The notes below the pieces were generated by a model. It was not told the origin of the DNA. It did no database searches and saw only the letters and a list, made by a program, of their open reading frames with translations. Of a stretch of DNA of 64,000 bases, positions 1-10,435 are shown piece after piece; within the stretch, counting starts at the first letter, position 1; the number at the start of each line of letters is the position of its first letter. The DNA lies in NCBI RefSeq assembly GCF_027409185.1, contig NC_084460.1, forward strand, positions 147,172,569 to 147,236,568, in the 5' to 3' direction. This stretch comes from Cynocephalus volans. Lineage: Eukaryota > Chordata > Mammalia > Dermoptera > Cynocephalidae. Both the position numbers and the translations under genes were made by a program.

Positions 1-1069
1 TGAAAATGATCTGGACGTACTTTCCTTTTATATTTAAACCGCAACTTTGAATTCATGAAGTTTCCACAACCACGTTTTAGTTAACTTGTGGTATTTCGTC
101 GAGTGTTTATCTATGTTAGTTATATATAAGCCCTTTGAAAAAATAAAATGTAGGAACTATAGTGTGTTGGTAATATTGAATTCTTATAAAATTAAAACTA
201 TGTGTGATGTCTCATTCATCATTATATCTCTAGCACCCCAGCTGGAAAGTATATTACAGATAGATAATAAATAATTGTGATTGAATGAAAATAGTTTGAC
301 TAATTGTATTTTATAAACAGATTATAGGTTCATCACAACGTATCTGGAAAGACATTTTATATATCCATACATAACTCAAAAACGTTAAAGCAATCCAAAT
401 TATGAAAGTTTACTACCAATAAAACATTTGGAAAGATGCATACATTCAGGACCACCAATTAAACTCAATATGAAGAATATCATTACTAACAGTAATGTCA
501 TGTAACATATAAAGAAAACTCGAATGAAAGGTTTTTAAATCTCAGGTGAATGAATTTCAAAAGTAGTCAGGATGAATACTAGGAGCTAAAAATCTTCAAG
601 CCAGAAAAAAAAAAAAAAAAAAATGGCTATTTTGAGGTATATTTGTAATGACTGCCAAATACTCAATTTAAGAAACATGCAATCAATTTTACTTGTCAAA
701 TTCAATGGTTAAATACTACTATTTTGGTCACCTCAAAACCAACCCAAGTGTTTTAATACATCAATTGTTAATAGCGGGCCACGTGAGTATGTTCTTTAAA
801 AAGGCAGATAGATCTAATATAGAATCATAAAATACTCAGATCTGTGTCTTAGACTTGAACACCCACCAGGTTTACCAAGATAGATAGATAGATAGATTTG
901 ATAGGTTGATTTTTAATGCAGAGTCAGAATCTTTGGGCATAGTATTTTAGAATTATGCATGCTTGAAAAATTCCCGACATGATGCTGATTCAGAATCCTG
1001 ACAGCTTTTGGAAACAATGGTTTATACTGAGAAAACTATTTTTTCCAATATCTTGTTTGAAAAACTGAC
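1..1069. other. Anonymous AT-rich DNA
   Basis: No gene or confidently identified repeat is visible. The stretch contains an A-run at about 605-622 and a short AGAT microsatellite at 879-896. The only ORF longer than 60 codons before position 1000 has no recognisable motif and is best taken as chance. Confidence 0.6.
879..896. repeat. (AGAT)n microsatellite
   Basis: About four and a half perfect AGAT units ending in GATTTG. Confidence 0.85.
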
Positions 1070-2064
1070 CATCCCAGCCCGAGCCTATGTCAGGGGAGCC
1101 AAGCCTGCGGAAGTGGCTGAAAGAGGCCGTGGGGGAAAGGGTATCGCTGACTTTCAGGGAGAAGGTCTGAGGCAGCAGGTGGTGATGGTGATGGTGACAA
1201 AGAAGGGCCTAGTCCTGGGTGGTAAGCTCAGGGGAGGAAGGGAAGCAGAGGTGGCCTTGGAGATGTGGTGTCGCCAGGTGCCAGAAGGAGATGGGCGGCT
1301 GCAACCAGGCCGGGAACCACCACTGCTTTGAGTATGCCCGGTATGGGGTCACCTGTGTGGACTTCACTGTGGGCAGCTTTGAGAGGTCTGGATACCCTCT
1401 TCCCCCCGACTGTGTCAAGTCCATCTCCATAGCAAATTTCACTGAGCCTGAAATAGTATTCCTGCAATCTTGTGAAAATGAGGTTTGCAGGTAGATTTGG
1501 CTGGGTCTTTTTGATGCTTGGACATCTTTAGTACCATATTCCAGGGATCCTCCTAAGATGAAGGAGTTTCTCCTGGAAAAATATGATGATATAATGTGTC
1601 TCACAGGCCAAGTCCAGGGATCTGCTTATACCAAAAGGAGTTCCTCCACCCCTATCCAGTGCTCCTTCTCAGAAGGGAAGCCCCTGAAGACCTTTCTGGG
1701 TAATCCTGTGCCATCTCCAAGTGGCTGCCTCCGCCTCTGGCCAGTCTGTCAGTCAGTCTCAGGCTCAGACATACCACACTCAAGCTTTGATACTCCTCAC
1801 ACTCCTCTGTCAGGAAAGCCAGTACTGAATTTCTTGCTGACATCATGGAAACACCTCTTCTGCTCCCCAGTGGCACTAGCTCCTACTGAACTCCCTGCCT
1901 TTGGGGGCCAGATACCTTCCCATGAGGGTTTTGCCAACTCCGATGCCTTTGGCAGTAGCCCCAGCTCTTAAGTATTTGGAAGTATTCCTCCTGCTAGCCA
2001 AGCCTGATTCTACTAGGCCCAGCCAATACCCACAGGGAGCAGCCTGGTGACTCCATTTGGTGCC

Positions 2065-2520
2065 TGCAGGACCCTTCTCCTTATTGCCTCAGACCAACCC
2101 AATTGTCCTTCCTTTCTTGCTTGTAGTTCTCAAGAATAACTATAGGATGTGCTGGGAATGCAATATTTTGAGATAAGGAGAGACTGGATGGAACAGCCCA
2201 GGCTCTATTCTAGTCTCCTCTAGTGTCCTTTAACACTTTAGCCCAGCGTGTCACATGACTCCAGAGTATAAAAGCCAGAGCAAGCTGCTTCCTGGGGTCC
2301 CTCTGCTGTGGTGCAAGTGAGATACAATCAAGACTTTATCCACCCTTCAGCTTTCCTGAGCCTTGGGGGACTGTCTTGAGACAAATCCTAGACTTCTGTT
2401 GTCCCTCATTGCCTATCTGTAAGTAATAAATTCACTTCATGTTACTGATCGCACACGAGTGTGTTCTGTCTTATGTGATTCAGACAAGTTGGTAACCATC
2501 ACACAGGAATCTGCTTCACA
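2065..2520 (+). mobile_element. Solo LTR inserted in the AGFG2 pseudogene
   Basis: The AGFG2-like reading stops after the TPFGA match (to about 2064) and resumes with a PLAPAS-like block near 2530. The 456 bp between can be bounded as TG...CA. They contain a TATA-like GTATAAAAG at 2266-2274 and an AATAAA at 2425-2430, followed by a U5-like stretch, which is the plan of a retroviral LTR. The possible target duplication (GTGCC/GCGCT) is imperfect, so the edges are uncertain by some bases. The family is not recognised. Confidence 0.55.
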
Positions 2521-3029
2521 GCGCTGCTCCTCTATGCACCTGCTAGTCAGACAAACAGCTTCACAGATCTGGGCAGCCTCCTGGGACCTCAGGTGTCAGC
2601 TGTAGGTATCCCAAGAAGCATCTTCAGGATGGGTGGCCAGGTCCCCACACTCCAGTCTGTCACAAATGGCAGAAGCAGCAATGCAGGGCTTACCTTTGGA
2701 ACCTTCACCAACCTTTTCATAGAACCAGCTGTTCAGCCCCAGCTGCCTTCCACCAACCTGTTCCAGCCTAATGGCTTGGCCACAAGGTCCAGCAGGATGA
2801 GCAGTGCCAGGCTTGGCTTCCTCCAGACAGACAACCATGGGGTCTTTGCCAGCAACTTCCCATCATTGCTGTCACCCCCACAGACCTTAATGACTCAGCA
2901 GCAGAGAAGCTCTTCCTTTGTGACTTAGGATCAGCCAAGCTGGGCAGAGGCCACTGAGCCCACCAGCTAGGATCTCCATCAACCCCTTTATGACTGGATC
3001 CTCCTCAAGCCCATTTGCCTCTGCTACTG

Positions 3030-3412
3030 GTTAAATGTGTCCTGCAAAATTTCATGTATTGAATTGGCCTCTCTTATAACAGTGTTAAGAGGTTGGGAAA
3101 TCCAATAATGGTATTTGAAAGGTGATGCCTTTAAGATTGTGAGGACTACGCTCTCTTGAATGGATTGATCCATTCGTGGATTAGTGGGGGTGGTTCTGAT
3201 GGCTTTAAAAGGAGAGAAAGTGAGGTTAACTCTCACTCTTGCTCATGACATTCTCTCTTGTGATGTGATACCCTCAGTTGCTATAGTTACCAAGAAGAAG
3301 GCCCTCTGCCAGATGCACCCTGTGGACCCTGGACTCCCCAGCCTCCAAAACTGTAAGAAACAAGTTTCATTTCTTTGTAAATTACCTAATTTCAGGCATT
3401 CCGTTATAAGCA
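3030..3412 (+). mobile_element. MaLR-type LTR (MST/MLT1-like)
   Basis: The sequence follows the MaLR LTR pattern. It opens with a GTGTCC..AAAATTCATGT-like stretch, continues with AACAGTGTTAAGAGGT, TGGATTGATCCATTC and GGCTTTAAAAGGAG, then AGCCTCCAAAACTGTAAGAAA, and ends near TTTCAGGCATTCCGTTATAAGCA. It lies inside the last coding portion of the AGFG2 pseudogene. The AGFG2 C-terminal codons resume directly after it (CCTCCA... then CCATTCTTGTAG). It belongs to the same family as the LTR at 52400-52828. Confidence 0.85.
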
Positions 3413-4249
3413 GCCTCCAGACGTCAAACTGCTGACCCATTCTTGTAGCATTGTATCCTAGGGGTTCCTCTTCCCCTTCTCTGGGGCCCTTTACTTCCTA
3501 GAGCTCTGGTGGCTTGTCTGCTGCATTTCTGTGGGTCTGGGACCAGAATGGGCCTTGTTTTACAGGGAGAGATCTTGGGGATGATGAAGAGATTAATGCT
3601 TTGCTTGAGGCTTATAGATAAAATGTCAGCTGCTCCAAATGCTTCTTCCCTAAGACTCTTTTCCCCAGCCCCCGTCCAGGCAGGAGGTCCAGGAGGAATG
3701 AAGGCATGACCTGGCCTGCAGGAGCAATGGTGTTCTATTTTATTTTTTTAGTTATTAATTTATAGTGACACTAATCATTTTCCTCTCCTGCCCTTGGCAT
3801 ACACAATGCTCCCCTCACTACCAATCAGGTAGTCAGAGGAAGCTGTGAGCACAGACTGACCAACCTTCTGTGGGAATGTCTCTTCCCCCATGCCCAATGT
3901 TCCAACATTGTCCTCCACATGAACAGAAGCACAGTGGGAAAGGTAGGGTAAAGATGAGGCATGGTGTTGATGTGGGGTGGTGATCAGACAGCCCTGGAGC
4001 TGAGAAGACCAGGCAGCCACAATAGCCTTGGTGCCTGGGCTGGGCCCAGCACAAACTTTTCTCCCTGCCTCCCACCCAGCAAGGAGGCCCTCCGTTTTTT
4101 TGCTTCCCTAGCTCCATCCCTCATCCTGAGCACCCAGGATAAAGAGTTTTGCCTATGTGCTTACACATGCCCAACTTTTCTCAAGCACTTTTGTTTTCTA
4201 TTGATGTCATGTGTGGGTACCAGTATTTAATATTTATGCATACAGAATT

Positions 4250-4282
4250 ACACACACGCACACACAAACACACACACACACA
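4250..4282. repeat. (CA)n microsatellite
   Basis: Imperfect CA dinucleotide run of about 33 bp inside the presumed 3'UTR part of the AGFG2 pseudogene. Confidence 0.85.
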
Positions 4283-4563
4283 GACATTCTCCCTCTCCCA
4301 AACAGCTCTTTTACATGAAAATAGGATGACTCATCATCCATTCCTTGATCATGACAGCCTGAGCTCTATTGCCTTGGTAGAGAGGGCAGTCATGTGTCCT
4401 GACCTCTGAGAGCCTAGGCTTTTCTAGGAAAAAGGCTTTATGCAATTGGGTGTGTTTTTTCCTTTCTTTTTTCCATCTGCCTCCTCTATCACCAAATCTC
4501 TACACCAAAGCTTATAGCAGACAATGTTGGAAAAGAACCACATTTGCAAGGAAAAAAAAAAAA

Positions 4564-5394
4564 GAAATCCTCAAATGGTCACTTCAGCCTGCAAGCTGAC
4601 AACTTATTCAATTGTTTAAAAGACATTAGGTAACTATCATATTTCAGAGTTATGCTGGGTGCCCACGGATATATTGCTCTAACATAAACCTTCGAATGTC
4701 ATGGTATTAACTTGTAAACAAATAATAGGACTACTTTAGAGACAAATGCCATTAAAATAATACACATTAAATGTAATGAAAATTAATAAAATATCTGTAA
4801 AATAATATATAACAATTTGTGGAACAATATTTGAGTAGTCAGAAATGACCACGCTATAGACTAACCTTTGAAGTAAATAAAACAGCCAGTTACATGAAGA
4901 TGTGAGGAAGGAGTCAGAATTAATTGAGTGCATAAGAGACCAGAACAAAGTGGCTGCTGTGTAGAGGAGGGAAAGACAACGGTAACATTTTGTGCTTACT
5001 TTAAATCCAATAAGAAGTAAAAATTGTGACATAAAATGATCACATTTTAAGATCACTTAAAATAAATGAAACGGAAAATTAAATGAAGAGGTAAGAGTAA
5101 AATCAGTAAAGTTTCTGTTTGTTTGCTGTTTTGCAATTCCATGAATGATACCAGCTGCAAAAACAAAAGTAGTAGCCTCGAAGATGGTAAGGGGAGGACC
5201 TCTTCATGGCATAATTTAAAGGTAGATTTAACGAACGTGTTTATGAACTTGCAGTGGGGATGACAAAATGAGAGTATTAAAGATAACTGATAAGTTATTG
5301 GCTTAACACTGGGTAGATAATGGTTTCATTTCTGGGATGCAGATGCTATAGTAAAATCAGCTCAAGATGCTACAAGGAAACAAAACTGCAGACG
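4564..5394. other. Anonymous AT-rich DNA
   Basis: Nothing identifiable between the AGFG2 pseudogene tail and the next L1. The minus-strand ORF at 4736-5056 has no recognised motif. Confidence 0.5.
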
Positions 5395-5689
5395 ATGTCT
5401 CTTAAGAATAAATACCAGCAAATTGAATTTAGCAACATATATTAAGGAAATTAAGAAAAATATTAATTTACAATCACATCAAAAGGAATAAAATATTTAA
5501 ATAAATTTAGCAAAAGAAGTTCACAATTCACACATTCAAATCTACAGGAAATGGAAGGATATCTCGCATTGATGAACATAATACTGTTAAGATGGCAATA
5601 CTCCTCAAACTGATCTTCAGATTTAACGTAATCCCTATCAAAATGCCAAATAGTTTTTTATTCATTCTGACTTAAAAAATATCTTCTTA

Positions 5690-5980
5690 AAATTTTATTT
5701 AAAGTCTTTTCTTTAAGTCTTTAATCCATTTCATGTTGATTTTGTTATATGGTATGAGATGAGGGCCCCGTTTCCTTCTTCTGAATGTAAATATCCGGTT
5801 TTCTGAACACTATTTATTGAAGAGGCTGTCCTTTCCCCATTGCATGTGCTTGGCACTTTTGTAGCAAGTCAATTGAACATAAATATGCAGATTTATTTCT
5901 GGAATCTCTTTTCTATACCATTGGTCAATGTGTCTGTTTTTATGCTAGTACCATGCTGTTTTTGATTATCAGATGCTATT
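5690..5980 (-). mobile_element. Antisense L1 ORF2 fragment inside the sense L1
   Basis: The minus strand reads standard L1 ORF2 3' text: CAGCATGGTACTAGCATAAA, CCAATGGTATAGAAAAGAGA, AATGGGGAAAGGACAGCCTC and ATGGATTAAAGACTTAAAG. Sense L1 sequence flanks it on both sides. Sense sequence of the same ORF2 region recurs at about 6090-6330, so an inverted pair exists locally. Confidence 0.8.
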
Positions 5981-6476
5981 TATGCTGAAATTGATAAGGT
6001 GATTTTCAAATTCATATGGAATGTCAAGGATCCCAAGTAAGCTAAGCAATCTTGAAAAGGAAAACAAGATTGGAAGACTCACAGTTCCTGATTTGTAAAC
6101 CTACCACACGTGGATAGACATAATAAGAGAAACAGAAATCAATTAAATAATATTGAGAGTCCATAAATAAACCTTCACATTCAATGTTAGTTGCTTTTTA
6201 ACAAGGATGTCAAAAAAATTCAATGGGGAAAATTGGCTACTTCAACAAATACTTAAGGGACAAAGAATTATCCATATTAAAGAGAATGAAGTTGAACCTC
6301 TATCAAAACTCTTTGAATAAAACATAAGCATAAATCTTCGTGACCTTGGAGGAGACTGTTGTTTTATAGATATGACAGCAAAAGCACATGCAATGTAGGA
6401 AAAGGTAGATAAATTTGACTTTACTAAAATTAAAAATTTCAGCACTTCAATGGACATTGTCAAAAAAGTGAAAAGA

Positions 6477-6567
6477 GGGCTGACTGGCTGGTTAGTGTGG
6501 TGTTGGGAACACCAAAGTCAAGGGTTAGATCTTGGATCCCCATACTGGCCAACTGCTAAAAAAAAAG
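6477..6567 (+). mobile_element. tRNA-derived SINE with target-site duplication
   Basis: A tRNA-like body (GGCTGGTTAG..., CACCAAAGTCAAGGGTTAGA, GATCCCCATACTGGCCAACT) ends in an A-run. It is flanked by perfect 9-bp duplications GTGAAAAGA at 6468-6476 and 6568-6576. The A and B boxes are partly degraded. It is inserted in the old L1, so it is younger than that L1. Confidence 0.88.
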
Positions 6568-6725
6568 GTGAAAAGACAACCTATGGAAGAGAAAAAAACA
6601 TTTTTAAATCACATATCCTTTTAAGGAACAAGTATACAGAATATGTAAAAAACTTATAACTCAACAATAAAAAAATTAAAAAATCCAATTAAATAATGAG
6701 CAAAGGATTTGAATAGACATTTCTC

Positions 6726-6763
6726 AGTACTACACTCTCCCAAGTGAGCCATGGGCTGGCCCC
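6726..6763 (-). mobile_element. Tailless 38-bp SINE head fragment
   Basis: On the minus strand the insert begins GGGGCCAGCCCATGGCTCAC and ends GAGAGTGTAGTACT. This is only the 5' half of a tRNA-like SINE head. There is no poly(A) and no SINE 3' end. Perfect 16-bp duplications TGAATAGACATTTCTC flank it at 6710-6725 and 6764-6779. This matches the known class of tailless retropseudogenes made from 3'-truncated small RNAs. Confidence 0.82.
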
Positions 6764-7199
6764 TGAATAGACATTTCTCCAAAAAAGATATGCAAATGGT
6801 CAAGAGGAACATGAAAAGATGTTCCATATCATTAGTCTTTAGGAAAATAGAACTTAAAACCACATTGAGATATCACTTTGCATTCACTAGGATGGCTATC
6901 ACCAAAAAGATAGATAATAAATATTGACAAGAATATGGACAATTGAAATTCTCAAATATTGATTGTAGGAATATAAAATAGTGGTGTTCCTTTGTGAAAT
7001 GGTTTGGTAGTTCCACAAAAGTTGAACACGGAATTACCACATGGTCCAGAAATTTCAAGATAATTGAAAGCACATGTTCACAAAAAAAAAAAAAAAAAAA
7101 ACTTATATATGAGTGTTCATAGCAGCATTATCTATAACAGCCCCAAAGTGGAAACAATGCAAATGTCCATCAAGTGATGAATAGATAATCAAAATATGG

Positions 7200-7718
7200 T
7201 GTATTAATCAGGGTTCTCCACAGAGACAGAAACAATGGGATATGTATATAAATATATGAGAGGGCATTTATTAGGGGAATTGGCTCACTCGATTTTGAAG
7301 GCTGGGGAGTCCCACACAAGGCCGTCTGCAAACTGGATGTTGGTAGTGTGGCTCAGTCTAAGTCCAAAGGCCTCAGAACCAGGGAAGCCAATGGTGCCGT
7401 TGGTATAAATCCTGGAACTCAAAAGCTGAAGAGTCTCTAGTTCTGATGTTCATGCACAGGAGAGGAGAGTGTATCCCAACTCCAGTGGATAGAGAGAGCA
7501 ATTAGTCTTTTCCTTCGTTTTTTGTTCTTTCCAGGCCACCAATGGATTAGATGGTACCTGCCCATATTGAGGGTGGATCTTTCCCACCCAGTCCACTCAG
7601 GTCCACATGCTAATCTCTCCTGGAAACACCCTCAGGTACAAACCCCAAAAGACAGCTTTACCAAGTTTCTATGTATTCCTTAATTTGGTCAAGTTGACAC
7701 CTAGAATCAACCATCACA
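7200..7718 (-). mobile_element. MLT2-like ERVL LTR with 5-bp target duplication
   Basis: Starts TGTATTAATCAGGGTTCTCC and ends GTTGACACCTAGAATCAACC then ATCACA. This is the reverse-complement form of the MLT2 LTR consensus that I recognise. The 5-bp duplication TATGG is perfect (7195-7199 and 7719-7723). It splits L1 ORF2 text that continues on both sides. A GC-richer CAGGTCCACATGCTAATCTC block near 7600 also fits the family. Confidence 0.9.
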
Positions 7719-8090
7719 TATGGCATATCTATTCAATAAAATATTATTTAGCTATAGGATGGAATAAAGTATGGAGATATGCTGCGACATGGATAAATCT
7801 CTAAAACATTACGCTAGCTGAAAAAAGTGAACTTTATGTGAAGAATAAGCAAATCTGCAAAGAAAAACAGTAGAATAGTTGTAGCCAGGGGCAGATGGCA
7901 AAGTGTAGTTTGGAGTGACTGCTAATGGAAACAGTTTTCTGGTGGTGGTGGTAGACGGGTGTTATCAAAACGTCCTAGAATTAGATAGTGGTGATAATGG
8001 TACAGCCTTATAAATATACTAAAAGGCACTGAATTATGTCTCTTTAAAGGGTAAACTTTATGTTATGAAAATTATCTCAATTTAAAAATA

Positions 8091-8869
8091 GGAAGACAAG
8101 TTTGACAGTAGTGATGAGTTCTGGATATGACAGGTTTGAAATTCTCATAATCGTCCAAACAAAGATTTTTATAGACACAGCTGCAAGGGCTGACTAACCA
8201 AGTCAATAGGTGTCTTGATTCCAAGTCTGAGAAAAAGAGAATATGTCTGGCTCAATGTGGATTAGGTGACAGTCCCAAGTGAAATCAGCAGTGACTTTAG
8301 TGGAGCTATCAAGTGACTTTCTATCTGCCCAGTAAATGTGGAAATTGATTCCCTGAGAAGGTAACATGTGCAGGTTTTCTTAAAATTAAAACAGAGAACA
8401 ATGAGGCTATAAGGGGCCAACGTAGTAATTATAATTTTCTTAAACATAAACCAGTATTTTCTCTTTTCTCTTTCCTTTATTTCTTTTATGCCATCTCTAT
8501 ATTGACTACTTCTTTACATTTTAAAAAACATGGAAGAAAATAAAGTTCTTGTGCCATGAAAGATATTCTTCATTTTACACTAATTTTCTAAATCAGAAGT
8601 GGAAAAATATGAAAGTAAATTGTCTTTAATTACTTTGCAGTTAATAAAGAACTACTTTCTATATTTTATCATGTAACTTACAAAATTGTCCTAGGATGGT
8701 ATAAAATTAATATGACATTATCTCTTCTACAAGCCATATTGACTTTTGAATTTTATTTACATATAGGATACTCTACAATTTTTTATGTATATTTCTGAGT
8801 CTAGATAAATACAGCATTATTTAACCACCCAAGACAATCAAGATAACAGTTCCATTAACCCCCCAACTT
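8091..8869. other. Anonymous AT-rich DNA
   Basis: No gene or clear repeat is recognised here. Confidence 0.5.
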
Positions 8870-9330
8870 ACGTTCTTTCTTTGTGGGCAACCCACGTCCC
8901 ACCTCCGAACGCTGGCAAGGCAACTGCTATAATTCTGTACTTTCCAAAATATCTCCTGGGTTTGGACTTTCTCATATAACATAATGCATTAAAGATTTGT
9001 ACATGTTTTTTGAGTATATCAATAAGCTTCTCTTTTTTGTTGCTGAGTCATCTTTCATGACATTGCACCAGTGGAGAAAAAGTCAGTTTTCCAAGTATAT
9101 TCAGATCTATGTCTGGACTTTCTATTCTGTGTCCTTAATGTATTTCTGTAAACTTATGCCAATATCATACTTTCTAGATTATTGTACTTTTATAGTAAGT
9201 CTCAAAAACAGGTAGCGTGAGTTCTCCAACTTTGTTCTCCTTTTTCAATGTTTTCAGTGTTTGCCTGTTGTATCCCTTTGTCTTACTAGTTGCTTACTAG
9301 TTACTGTGCTATACTACATAGGTCCCCCTT
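8870..9330 (-). mobile_element. Antisense L1 fragments (old)
   Basis: The plus strand reads antisense L1 text: CATAATGCATTAAAGATTTG near 8981, TCAATAAGCTTCTCTTTTTT near 9019 and AACAGGTAGCGTGAGTTCTC near 9206, followed by CAACTTTGTTCTCCTTTTTC. These match two different parts of L1, so this is a rearranged old copy. Confidence 0.6.
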
Positions 9331-9720
9331 CAGGTTCAAGGGGGATCCTACTTGCTAGCAATATACAAGCTAAAGTTTCACAATTGCAATTCTCCCCAGG
9401 AAGTGTCCACAGTCAAAGGTAGCTGCCTATCTCAAAGTAATCTCTCTCTAGAAATGGCCCTCATTTGATGACAATTCATGTGGGGATAAAAAGCCCTGGT
9501 CCCCTTGCCTCAAGTTTGAACTCAGGCAAATGGCAGTTCATGCTTCACAACTACCTGTTGGAGGGAAGTCTAGGTTGCAACTACACGACAGTTCAACTTC
9601 TTTCTCGCCCCAGTCCTGCTGCCTATATTCCCTCACAGGTGTTATTCCTGGGAGCACTTTGCAACAATCTCCTTCCATGCTTATCTTGACAACCTTCTTT
9701 TCACAGTTATTTTGAAGACT
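9331..9720. other. Unassigned GC-richer block, probably an old repeat
   Basis: Contains GGGATAAAAAGCCCTGGTCC near 9483 and a CTGCTGCCTATATTCCCTCA block near 9616. These look to me like part of an ancient interspersed repeat, but I cannot name it. Two short overlapping ORFs here have no recognised motif. Confidence 0.35.
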
Positions 9721-10117
9721 ATACCAGAGAAAACATAATTAACATTTTTTTTTTAGTTTATAAGAGTCTCAAAAGAAATGAGAGCCAATATGAGTGTGTA
9801 CATATGGATATGTGTATATATACATAACATATAGTATGTGTACATATGAACATATATGTAATGTTTGCCTATACATACACACACAGAAACACATACCTAT
9901 ATAAACTTAATTTACTTTCATGAATTTCATTCATATTTTTACTCAGATACATTTAAGAATCTCATTAATATCCAAAAAGTTACTATTTCTGTAAAATCAA
10001 ATTGCTATTGCTTTTGAGTCTCAAATGTCCCATTGTGTAGTTTATATTGCCACCAAATATTTGTCAAGGGCTAGCAGTTACTAATTTCTTTTATATTTGA
10101 AGAAATTTAGAAATGTA
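9721..10117. other. Low-complexity AT/GT-rich DNA
   Basis: A stretch of alternating TATA/TGTA/CATA sequence (about 9790-9905) with no gene. Confidence 0.6.
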
Positions 10118-10222
10118 AATCTATATGTCTTCACAATGACCCTGTGAGGTAGAAGTTATTATTGCCCCTATCTGTAAAAGATGATTTTAATTATAACTAA
10201 TTAAGAGTTTGGCCTTGATCCA
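10118..10222 (-). mobile_element. MIR fragment
   Basis: The plus strand carries the reverse-complement MIR core: CACAATGACCCTGTGAGGTA then GAAGTTATTATTGCCCCTAT and CTGTAAAAGATG. Confidence 0.7.
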
Positions 10223-10233
10223 GCACTTTAGAT

Positions 10234-10435
10234 CAGGAGTTAATTTTTTTTTTTTTTTTGGAAAGAATCACATAGTAAATATTTTAGGTTTTGTGGACTA
10301 TATACAGTCTCTGTCACATAGTCATTTAAACAATATTTTTACAACCTCTTAAAAATGTTGAGTCATTCTAAGCTCTCAGTCCACACAAAAACAGTCAGCA
10401 GGCTGAATTCGGCCATACTTTGTAACACGTGAGCA
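10234..10435 (+). mobile_element. hAT-Charlie-type non-autonomous DNA transposon
   Basis: Opens TCAGGAGTTAA, then has AGTAAATATTTTAGGTTTTG, TGGACTATATACAGTCTCTG and, near the far end, GCTGAATTCGGCCATACTTT. This is a well-known mammalian MER-class element. The terminal inverted repeats are eroded. I do not give an exact MER number. Confidence 0.7.

Larger units (their letters stand above)
1070..4563 (+). pseudogene. AGFG2P: AGFG2 processed pseudogene, broken by two LTRs
   Basis: AGFG2 (HRBL) is an ArfGAP zinc-finger protein with FG and NPF repeats that binds endocytic EH-domain partners. This copy is intronless. The start context at 1185 reads MVMVTKKG, close to the family N-terminus. Later matches are NQAGNHHCFE, VKSISIANFTEPEIVFLQS, IWLGLFDA, KEFLLEKYDD, EGKPLKTFLGNP, LPAFGGQIPSHEGFAN, TPFGA, QVPTLQSVT, LPSTNLFQPNGLA and a final NPFL-stop remnant near 3434-3448. 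Disabling changes include a frameshift near 1286, loss of the second CxxC of the zinc finger around 1375-1400, a stop at 1492 where the family has Lys, several further stops, and LTR insertions at about 2065-2520 and 3030-3412. GC-richer sequence at 1070-1184 fits a 5'UTR. The stretch from 3449 to an A12 run at 4552-4563 fits a 3'UTR and tail, but this was not verified. Flanking target duplications were not convincingly found. The identification rests on recalled family sequence. AGFG2 fits better than AGFG1 because of the MVM start, the EGKPL block and the FGGQ block. Confidence 0.88.
5395..8090 (+). mobile_element. Old L1 (L1M-like) 3' portion with nested insertions
   Basis: Sense L1 ORF2 sequence runs in fragments: CAGCAAATTGAATTTAGCAA near 5415, CAATCACATCAAAAGGAATA near 5472, GATTTAACGTAATCCCTATC near 5621 and TTCAAATTCATATGGAATGT near 6005. 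It continues with GAGATATCACTTTGCATTCA near 6866 and AAATGTCCATCAAGTGATGA near 7160. A 3'UTR-like part (AATATACTAAAAGGCACTGA near 8013) ends around 8090. All frames are broken. Four separate insertions lie inside it. Internal deletion is likely near 5450, where two non-adjacent ORF2 blocks abut. Confidence 0.85.

Noticed and set aside
1008..1331. Intact short protein gene at the start of the AGFG2-like region
   Set aside because: Its second half matches AGFG2 only up to a frameshift near 1286, after which the matching frame changes. It is part of the pseudogene.
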